Below, piece after piece: positions 55,098 to 64,000 of a stretch of DNA of 64,000 nt. Each line of letters opens with the position of its first letter. The stretch's first letter is position 1. Origin of the DNA: Clitoria ternatea (taxonomy: Eukaryota > Streptophyta > Magnoliopsida > Fabales > Fabaceae); contig CM075676.1 in assembly GCA_037962975.1 (NCBI GenBank), positions 47,540,001 to 47,604,000 of the forward strand, in the 5' to 3' direction. The notes below the pieces were generated by a model. The model did no database searches. It worked only from the letters and a program-made list of their open reading frames with translations, and had not been told where the DNA came from. The translations under genes were made by a program, and so were the position numbers.

Positions 55098-57203
55098 TGT
55101 GACGTCCTCTAATTTTTACCTTTATTTTAAATCGTTTAATTAAAATAACAAGGAAATTTTTTCACAAATTATTTAATTAATTGACCAATTAATTTCAAAA
55201 TATTCAATTTCTAGTAATTGCTATAAAACTATACCTATACAACATTTTTAAAACTCAAAATGCCATTCAGAAGACAAAAATGCAGTTTATGGGAAACAGG
55301 GGCCTGACACAGCGTTAGTGTATCAGTAACAGCACCTGATGCTGTTATGCAATTTAGGTCATTCGGCCAACTTCCGGCCTACCCAATTGGCCTGTTTCAG
55401 GTCCAATTGCCATGAAACTTCACGGGCCACCTGTTTTCCCTATTCTGGAACTGTTGGCATTGTTCGTTCACCAAAATTCCATCATATGCATAGGTTATGC
55501 GTGAAAATGAATTTAACCCAACTATGTACAAAACATATGCACCAAACTACCTAAATGGACTCCAAGTGGAACAAGGCCCATATACACAGTTTTTAAATGT
55601 CTTAGGGAACCTATTAGTCCCTTCTAGGGGTCCCAAATAACAAATGTAACTATTTACTACCTACTATTCTTGTTATTACTTAACTTACCGAAACCATCAT
55701 ATTTATATATATTAGCTTCCCCTGCTATACTTTAGTCCATACTCTCCTACTCCTTAGTATTAATTCAAAACAATATAAATCGTATACATTACATCAATCA
55801 TCAACCACATCCTTATTTCATATTATAATTACAATCAATTCACAAATCGTCATAAAACATAAATTAATATCAAGTCACATACAACACAATTGACTCGCAT
55901 ATATATCTGACTCTTAGTATCCGGATATTATAGGATCAGCCTTCAACTGGGGGTTCTACTTAACACCCCGTGAACCTTGCTTGGTCCATCAAGTCCTACT
56001 TGATTCTCCACCTCAACCACTGGGTCCTACTTGACCACTGGATAGCTCAACTGGGCCTCAAACACCACAGGAGCAAAAAACAAGGGGTAACACATACCGT
56101 CGGCCATCCCACATAAACACGTATATAAACATATCATACATGGTTCAACATCATCAAATTCATTTATAATTGTCAGGAACTAACATTTCACAATTTTACA
56201 GGGCGGCCACACAGACCCGACCCTTACACATCTTATAGTGTCGTACATAACACAAAACATCAATATTCATTTCAACTCATAATTCATAAAGTACCACACA
56301 AGTGTATAACTCATATATTCAATTCTTCACTTTTTATCGCATAAGTAATTAATTCAACATACTTTCCCAAACATTTAACTATTTAATCACACATTCATAT
56401 ACACACATATTTATATAAATATTATCTAGATAATTTACAAGCTTCCTAATAACTCCTAATTATTTTATAATTCCCCCAAATCTAAACCTCATACTAATCC
56501 TAATTAATTACAACCCGAACACCCCCTTACCTCGATTCCAAGCTTCTTTGAGTTGTTCTAGGTGTTAATTGCATCCTCTGATCACTTGATGCATTGTTCT
56601 GCTTTTGAACTCGACGCCCACTTCGCCAATCAATCCTCCGACACTCGTTCCGACACCTACAGTCACCAAAACACAAACCTCGTTAGTAAATTGCTATCTT
56701 CACCATCCAAGAACCAATACCCAAGCTTCCCATGCTCATAAAATGCAAAATTAAGGCCCCTATTATTACATGAAATTTCGATTTTAGAGAGAGGATGGAA
56801 TAGGGGAGAAAGAAACTTTGAAATCAAGGATCCTCCATGGCTTACCTTAGTTCCAAGGTCCAAAATGCAAGGGAATTAAGAGTTTTCACCAAGTTTTGGT
56901 CACCAATCGCAAGGGGGAGAAGAAAAGAGGAAGAAATGAGTTTTAGGCTTCTGTTTTGCATGTCCCCATTTAAACTGATCGCGACGTTGATGCTACGCGT
57001 CACACTAGCGTTACGCGTCAGCTTTAAAACTTTACCCTGGTGCTACGCGCCACAGTCACACTACATTTCAGGTCTATTTCACCATTTCCTTTAAATTTCA
57101 CTTTTAAATCACTTTATACACTTGATATTCCTTAATTATTATTAAATTAAGCCTAAATGCTCATTTATTTATTTTCCAATTATAAATTATTCAGGATGTT
57201 ACA
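55098..57203 (+). repeat. Solo LTR, probably of a Ty3/gypsy element
   Basis: It is 2106 bp long, starts TGTGACGTCCTC and ends CAGGATGTTACA, so the ends are inverted (TGT[A/G]ACGTCC type). A perfect 5-bp duplication CTAAG flanks it (55093-55097 and 57204-57208). There is no internal region, so it is a solo LTR left by recombination. It includes CAAGGGGTAAC and GGTTCTACTTAACACC-type segments shared with 61.7-63.4 kb. Length and ends suit chromovirus LTRs such as Tekay; that assignment is inference. Confidence 0.85.
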
Positions 57204-57208
57204 CTAAG

Positions 57209-57612
57209 TCCTTGAATGGAAAGTTGGAGAAAACTTGTTTGATCAGGTTAGTGATGGCGGATTAAAAGTTGCTTGTAATGATTGTATCATCTACATACAC
57301 AAGGATGTAGATGGTGAGAGGAGTATGAAACACAAAGAGGGAGTGATCACTTTTGGTGGGACTGAAGCCAAGAGAGGATAAGGCAGTGGCTAGTTTATGA
57401 AACCATGCTCAAGGTGATTGCTTGAGGCCATAAATATATCTTTTAAGTTTGCAAACCAGATTGGATGGTCCTTGATAGAAGCCAAAAGGTTGCTTCATGT
57501 AGATTTCCTCTTGTAAGTCTCCATGAATAAAAGCATTGCCGATGTCTATCTGATGGATGGGCCAGCTTTTAGTGATGGTTGTTGCAAGAATCACTTTGAT
57601 GGTAACTATTGG
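57209..57612 (-). pseudogene. Second copia element: RT fragment
   Basis: The minus strand gives HQIDIGNAFIHGDLQEEIYM, KQPFGFYQGPSNLVCKLKRY, IYGLKQSP and then, after a break, VYVDDTIITSNF with the YVDD active site. A stop follows NF. The frame continues on the far side of the solo LTR and CACTA-like element at 50928. The upstream part is lost at 57612. Confidence 0.85.
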
Positions 57613-59212
57613 TGTATGTACTATGAGCTATTAATATATCGATTTTAACTTATCAATAAAATAAGTATTTTCAGTTTTAAGATTATTTAAAAACTATTTA
57701 TCCTGGAATAACAGATCATATGAGAATTATTCCTAAAACATCCCTAATCAAGTATTTACATGGGAACATAAAAATACATTAAGACTAGTGTGTGAATATA
57801 CCGATGATTTGATCTCATAAATCATGGATATAGATGATATCAAGTCTTTACACGGATACACATTAAGAGTAATGTTGTACAAGACAGACCCACCATGAGA
57901 ACGTTGCATGGATCATTACATCAATGTCATAAATAGTTCTCAATGTGATAATGGTATATAGTTCTTCGAGCTGAAATCACTATAATTCCTACATAAGGAG
58001 TTTGTTGTTTTAATACAATCAAATGTCATCTGTAAAAATGACCATAAAGATTGTGATTAGACAATGAATAAATTACACAGAGGGATATGAGTGATGTAGA
58101 TGAGATTTGTCACTTCTATGTGGCAAAAGTACCATGCTAAGAAGAATAAATATTAGATATTTATTTTGTAAAGTCTACTCTGGTATTAAGTAAAATGAAT
58201 AAATATAAAATAATTATCACTTATAAGGATGACGACGACCATGCCTTGGACCCAATTAGATGTCGTGACAAAAAGAATAAATATATAAAATAATTATCAC
58301 TTATAGGTCATATTGATGATAAATAATATTTAGACATAATGATGTATTGCTAGATGTCACTCTTATTTTATATTAATAATAAAATAGTTTATTATTAATA
58401 TAACCAGATATTTTACCTATATGGTCACACACATAGAGTAAGTCCATTAGATGATAGTTTTATTTTAGTTGGACTAAAAATAAAACTATTGGGACTAACT
58501 CATTTAGAATGCATCAGGAGCCCAATGTTTAATGAGAGCTCATCAGGTTAAGACCTAAGCCTATATATAGGGCTTTTTGACCAAAATGGGGTATTTTTAA
58601 AAAATATTTATGTGTTTGGGGTGGGAAAAATAATATTTAGTGATCTGGGGTGGTTCAACTACACTCAGCAGGGCTTGAACCTGACACCCATTAAACACAA
58701 TAAGATGTCATGACCACTAGGACAACTGTTACTTTAGTCTAAACAATGAATATTATTAAATATCTTTCTTTCTATTTTTTTTTATCAATCTTTCATATTT
58801 TTATATAAAATAAAAAAATTATATAACTTTTAACAATTAAAAATATAATATTTAATATATAATATTTATATAATGTATAATAAATATTATATTTTAATAT
58901 ATGATGTATAAATATATTAATGTATATAAGGTTAACAAATATATATTTGATATATAATATTTATATAATGTATATTAAATATTATATTTTAATATTAATG
59001 TATAATTTTAATATTTAATATATATTATATAATAAAATTATACATCATATATTAAAATATAATATTTATTATACATTATATAAATATTATATATTAAACT
59101 TTAAAACGAAAATTTTAATTTTGTATGCAATGCCTTGAAACATCTGATTTTGTAATTCCTTTTTGGGAATCTTTTGAGTTTCCGCTGCCTGACCCTGAAG
59201 GATTCCCTAACA
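57613..59212 (+). repeat. Candidate 5' LTR or solo LTR of an unidentified retrotransposon
   Basis: The copia sequence stops at 57612. About 1.6 kb later TTCCCTAACA is followed by a tRNA-Met-type primer site, so an LTR ending at about 59212 is likely. TATATATAGGG near 58564 could be its TATA box. The start (TGTATGTACTATG) is a guess from the edge of the copia sequence. No matching partner LTR is in the window. Confidence 0.4.
58853..59096. repeat. AT-only palindrome with 56-bp perfect arms
   Basis: 58853-58908 is the exact reverse complement of 59041-59096, with a 132-bp AT-rich spacer that contains further near-copies of TATAATATTTATATAATGTATA. It lies inside the candidate LTR. Confidence 0.9.
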
Positions 59213-59214
59213 GT

Positions 59215-59230
59215 GGTATCAGAGTTAGGT
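59215..59230 (+). promoter_or_regulatory. Primer binding site-like motif, initiator tRNA-Met
   Basis: TGGTATCAGAGTTAGG matches the tRNA-Met primer site over its first 11-12 bases and sits two bases after CTAACA, an LTR-like end. Confidence 0.7.
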
Positions 59231-60057
59231 TGCAAAGCTACGTTTTAGGCATTTGTTTCATGATAGCATGTTTTTCATTCTGTAAAAGCTTTTAAAAATT
59301 TCGATTTATGAAATCGTTTCTTGTTATAAGCTTTATATTCTGTTTTGCAAAATTAGTTTGTGAAACTTGTTTTGAAAAACGTTCAAGCATGGTTATGTAT
59401 GAGCTTTTATGTTTTCTGTAAATTGTATGAGATCCCACTTGTTTAATTGTCTGTTTTAAAATTAATTCCTCTTTTAATGATTTTAAATGGGTTATAATTA
59501 ATTGATTAACACGTTACATGGTGAATGATTATGGTCTTAGTTATTTTATTTAAATACAGCCTACGTGTTATGCCTCTCTTTATTTTGTTGTATTTCTTTT
59601 CTCAACCCTTCACTTGTATGTAAAGCGAGTTTCTCTATAATCTTGTAATTTTAATCGGGCCAACAAAGTAGAGACTTAGAAGAAAACTAGAGTGGTGACT
59701 CTAAGTGCTTTTGACTTTGAGAGGAACTAAGGAGTGGTGACTCCAAGAGGATGATGGGTTCAAGAAGTAGGACTTCATGAAGCCATCATAACATAGTTCC
59801 TTTAGGTTTATTTATTTATTTTTCTTCTAGGAAGACCATAACCATCTCACAATTTTGTTTACATGCTTTGGGGATATTTCTATTGCGTTAAAGTGTTTAA
59901 CAAAGATGGTAATTTAAAATAAGTTAAAATCCCTCAAAATAATATTAAGTTTTAAACACCTTCCAATAAGTACACTCGTCAATACTAATGTCAATAAATA
60001 GTGGGTCAGCCAAAGCAGGGTACTATTATTTATATTAGTAAGACATGATGGGATAAC
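59231..60057 (+). other. Sequence after the primer site, no gene
   Basis: I recognise no gag or pol. Two near-copies of GAGTGGTGACTC[T/C]AAG occur at about 59690-59745. Confidence 0.4.
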
Positions 60058-61079
60058 TGTAATATCCAAACTGTTTTATTGGGTTTTAACTTAACTAAGT
60101 TATCAATTGGATTGAATAAACTTATAGGCGTATACATTGGGCTAAACTTTCATAAGATGAATGATTCGGGAAGGCTCTCTCAAGGCTTTTCAAGGAAGAA
60201 AATGGAAAAGGAATGAAGAACTCAAAGAATCTGTACACCCTTGTGGTTGGTTTTTAGGATTCCTTGTTTTCTCTTTTAGTTTGAATCTTTGTAATCCTTA
60301 TTTTGAGTTGTATGGATTCAATGAGTTGTTTTTATTCCTTTTTCACTATAAGTGGCTAGAATCCTTATTCTTAGAATTTAGGGGGTAGTTTGTAATGCAT
60401 TTGATGTAATCTTTACTCTATGTTATCAATGAATTTGTCTTTGTCTTCAATTCTTGATTGCCTTATTCACTCATTGATATAGAGATAGGCGTTGAGTTAT
60501 TTTTAATTAATTTTGGAAAGGACTAAAAAGTGAACCATGTTAATCTAATTCAAGAATTTAAACCTAAGATTGAATCTAGGAGAGACTAAGAAGTGAACTA
60601 TTTTTAATCTTTTGAGAACCTAAGTTTTTCATAAAAATTGAATTTGAGAGGGACTGAGAAGTGAACCTTTTTTTAGTGATTATAAGAACTTAAATTTTCT
60701 TGGAACGTAAAACTCTTTTTTTCAAATTAAACGATGATTTGTTTGAATTATGATCACTTTAACAGAGCTCTGAGAAGGGAAAACTAGAACCTTAGGAAAA
60801 TTGTCCTAGTTAACATAATAGTATAAGATAACGTAAAATTCTTATATCAACACAAAGTATTTCATCCCCGGAAAATCCCAAGATATGCGTAATTGATTTC
60901 ATTTCCTAAAAAATCTATGCTTTGCAATCTTTTTAATTTTTTGTGTGAACTCTTGATATTTTCTTGTTTAGATAAATAGATCATAATTCTGAGTACATTG
61001 AGAACGCGGTCCCTGAGGAGACGATAATTCTTTATATTACGCGACAAACCCGTGCACTTGCCGACGTTGTTAGTCATCA
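60058..61079 (+). repeat. LTR fragment with an Athila-like 3' end (approximate start)
   Basis: The segment ends GGTCCCTGAGGAGACGATAA, CCCGTGCACTTGCCG and TAGTCATCA, the same wording as the 3' end of the Athila LTR at 9345-9452 (AATCCCTGTGAGACGATC, GGTGCGCTTGCC, CCATCA). It contains three copies of GGACTAAGAAGTGAACC-type sequence at about 60520, 60583 and 60650. The start is not defined. Confidence 0.55.
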
Positions 61080-61110
61080 AATATATTCATAATCATTTAC
61101 ATTATATTAT

Positions 61111-61145
61111 CACATACACACATACACACACACACTCACACACAT

Positions 61146-61196
<51 letters not shown>
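61111..61196. repeat. CA / TA compound microsatellite
   Basis: (CA)n with a few ATA and CTC interruptions runs into an uninterrupted (TA)n of about 15 units. Confidence 0.95.
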
Positions 61197-61199
<3 letters not shown>

Positions 61200-63375
61200 A
61201 CCTGACCATCATGTAGGTCTTCTTTACCATAATCACGTTCTCAAAATGGTCATACTTATCCACCATACCGCAACATGCATCAAAACACCAACTATGCATA
61301 TATCCATATAAACAATCATCATAGCTACTATCAAAAGACATAACATATGTACATATTACATCAATGATTAAATCTTCTTAGCATTGCTTCTAGCTCATCT
61401 AGCACTTATCTCTACTGCATCTACAACATCGTTGTCTCCAGTCACTAAAAAAACCATACTAAGAGTGAGTGACTGACAATACAAATTAATACAAATAATT
61501 AATTTCTATAAAGGGAAAAGAATAACATATCCAAAAGCTCATTTAATCATATTTAATCAATTCATTCCATAAACTCATTTCCACTTCATTTTAATATAAC
61601 TACTCATCAATTACTCAATTTATAACTCAAGTTCTCAACATCACATTTAGTTCATCAAAACTCATGGTAAATTCACATAAAGCACTAGTGACTCTCAGTC
61701 AATATAATATATGACTCTCTAGTATTCAGATACTAAATTAAATCGTCCGTCAACTAGGGGTCCTATCCGACCACCCGTGAACCCTGCCTGGTACAAAGAG
61801 CTCTACCTAGCTCCCCACCTCACCATTAGGTTCTACCTGACCACTAGGTAGCTTAACTAGGCCACGCTCAACCACGAGAGCCAAAACAAGGGGTAACTAT
61901 ATAGATTGGTCTCCCATACCACATAATAATCACACATATCAACATATCATATATCAACTTAGATATAAGTCTTAAATAACTTACCCCAACACTATGACCA
62001 TCAACCTAGGGTTTCTACCCGCCACTTAGGCGTATCATTTCTCATATCATCTTATTTCGCACGTCTTTTGATTCATCAACTTGTTTAATAATTCATCATA
62101 TCATTCCATCATTTCGCATCAACATCATGATCATCATCATACACTGTATTAATAACACTAACCATCACATAATCAACTCTTCTATCACCATACCTTTAAT
62201 ATTCTAACTCATTATTCACATCATTCAAAATTCAAATTACCATCATACCAATTATATTCACATTATACCCATATCATCATTTATCCATACCGTTTAATCA
62301 AGCATATGCACAACATAAATATATGTATACACACATATAAATATAATAGTAATTAACACTTTTAGCCTAGTCTACCATTTTCCCAACAGCCATAATTGGC
62401 TTTCACAATCATTTCCATTAATCTATATGCCAACTACACCCCTTTACCTCGATTCCACACGTTCGAGGCTTCTAATCAACGCCGACTTCACCAAATTCAC
62501 CAAGAATCTACAATCAAAGAATTTGTGAATTAACTTTATGCTTCAGCCTCTAAAATTGCAACCCAATATACCAAGATGAATTTAAATATACTTTTGAGAC
62601 TTCTGAAGGTTACCGCTTTCACAATCGACCCTTGGTTCCAAGCTCCACTATACTTGACAGTTTTTCGACGCTCGTTCCATCACCTAACAACACTGAAATA
62701 ACAACCCATTAGTTATTACTCGACACCTACTTCATCGAAAGTGATATTCACGCTTCAAAGTGCTGTCAAAATGGAAAATGAAAACCTTTCCATGACAACC
62801 CTATGGAACCCGAAATTTGGTCTAGAGATAAGGGGAAACATAAAATTAAGGGTACCCATGAACTTACCTCGCTTCCCTGACTCCAAAAACACATTTAATT
62901 TTGACTTTCAACGAGAATTTAGAGGTCAATTGCCATCTTGTACTCACGTAACCATGGTCAGAAAAAAGAAGAAGGAAGAAGCATGCATGAATTATGAGGG
63001 AGAAAGGATTGAAAAAAAATTAAGTTTTATACATAGGGGCAAAACCGTCATTTCACCTATTTTCGTTTTCATTTTCGTTTTCATTTTTTTTTCATTTTAC
63101 TGAATTCATTTCTCTTTTCTTTTATTTATTTTAAATAAAAAATTTACCTTACGTAATTTCTCTTCTCATTAATACCTTATAGTAATTAATAATTTATCAT
63201 TCACAATTCAATTTAAAACTACTTCCTTGATTAATCACTTTTAATTAATTAAATCAACCTCATTTCTAATTCAAATTCCCCAATTTATTTAATTTAATTT
63301 CCACTAACTCTTAAATAATTTATTCATTAATTCTCTATAGCATAAATAATTAATTTAAATATATGGGATGTTACA
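61197..63375 (+). repeat. LTR related to the solo LTR, 5' end missing
   Basis: It ends TATGGGATGTTACA at 63375, like the solo LTR end at 57203. Shared segments in the same order include ACAAGGGGTAAC (56079 and 61884), GGTTCTACCTGACCACTAGG against GGGTCCTACTTGACCACTGG, and CCTCGATTCCA. No TGTGACGTCC-type start is found, so the left side was lost, perhaps at the microsatellite or the neighbouring LTR end. Frames inside it are not genes. Confidence 0.7.
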
Positions 63376-64000
63376 ACACCTATACCCAAAAATAAGGTAT
63401 TATGTATGTTAAATGATTATTTAACACATACCAATTTGTCGTACTACCTCCCTTAATATAATACTATTTTACCCAATTTATGTGTATTAAGAAAATTAAT
63501 TAGTTTAATTTAAATGATTAAATTTGTTTAAAATTTATGGTATTTTTCCAAAATTTTCTTTAGGTTATTATGACTTATCGTTCAATTTTTGTCACTTATT
63601 CTCTTTCCACTTTAGCTCTCTTCACTTACTACCAATTAATAATCTAATTGATGTATCTTATTTATTATTATATTGATTTCAAGAAAAAGTTATATATTAA
63701 TAGAGGTATTTTGGTAAAAAATAATTAATGACATAAATATTTAAAAATGAGTCTTATATCAAGAGACAAATTTTTCTTCTATGAAAAAGTCTTATATTCA
63801 AGAACAAAGATGATATATTTTGTATTTTATATTAGATATTTGGCTACCCTCATTGTTAGAAAATAATCAATTAAAATAATAAAAAATAGTGATAACAAAT
63901 ATTCAAACTGTTAGTGTTGAATTAGCAACCCATTAATAGGGAGACCATATTGAAAAAAATAAATAAATTAGTTCATCTTTTGACAAAACGAACTTATGAC
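63376..64000. other. AT-rich stretch at the window end, no gene
   Basis: Nothing recognised. Confidence 0.5.

Larger units (their letters stand above)
49855..57612 (-). mobile_element. Second Ty1/copia element, minus strand, fragmentary and split
   Basis: On the minus strand the order is RT part (57612-57209), interruption, RT end and RNase H (50928-50151), a G-run tract, then an LTR (50091 to about 49855). The 5' part, with gag, integrase and 5' LTR, is missing beyond 57612. The interruption holds a CACTA-like element and a solo LTR with its own duplication. The family differs from the first copia element (different LTR and RT wording). Confidence 0.8.

Noticed and set aside
61102..61341. 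Minus-strand frame rich in Cys, Val, Tyr and Ile
   Set aside because: Translation of the CA/TA microsatellite.
62741..63103. 120-codon frame near the window end
   Set aside because: Lies within an LTR, ends in a Phe-rich simple sequence and resembles no protein family.

Overview
The window is plant nuclear DNA made almost entirely of transposable elements nested in one another. I see no intact host gene, rRNA gene or tRNA gene. Plant origin is shown by Athila- and Tat-lineage Ty3/gypsy elements, a Cassandra-type miniature retrotransposon with 5S-like LTRs, a CACTA transposon with introns, and captured fragments of plant prolyl-tRNA synthetase and an organellar RNA-editing factor. Palindromes of the type TGGTAATCGATTACCA near 12.2 kb and the general repeat style suggest a legume, but that is only a hint. 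The setting resembles repeat-rich, probably pericentromeric, heterochromatin.

Layout. 1-9452: 3' part of an Athila-type Ty3/gypsy element with an open pol frame, a 1.9-kb pyrimidine-rich CACTCGG array, a small downstream ORF in the env-like position, three polypurine-tract-like motifs and the 3' LTR. 9453-10845: 3' end of a Tat-type element, probably the Athila insertion target. 10846-13376: LTR remnants. 13377-26424: a Mutator-like element with 134-bp terminal inverted repeats and a perfect 9-bp target duplication, carrying host gene fragments (Pack-MULE). Its right inverted repeat is split by a CACTA element (15937-26315) with a 3-bp duplication, a decayed tnp2 gene and a tnp1-like gene. 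26425-29308: AT-rich, nothing recognised.

29309-48197: a decayed Ty1/copia element of about 5.1 kb split by a Tat-lineage Ty3/gypsy element (33466-47250, 806-bp LTRs, target duplication GAAAG). The Tat element has a gag-pol pseudogene, an array of about twelve small hairpins with changing stems and conserved loops, a CACTCGG repeat field, a Cassandra insertion (41551-42616) and an antisense ORF with its own TATA-like box. 49855-57612: a second copia element on the minus strand, split by a CACTA-like element and by a solo LTR (55098-57203, duplication CTAAG). 57613-64000: LTR pieces, a 56-bp perfect palindrome, a CA/TA microsatellite and a second LTR related to the solo LTR.

Order of events read from nesting: copia, then Tat, then Cassandra. 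In parallel, MULE then CACTA, and Tat remnant then Athila. By-eye LTR comparison gives about 4% divergence for Tat and about 1% for Cassandra. The Tat gene is broken mostly by changes of the C-to-T or G-to-A type, as expected from deamination of methylated cytosine, plus one deletion that removes the reverse transcriptase active site. The most unusual structure is the hairpin array at 40034-40446.
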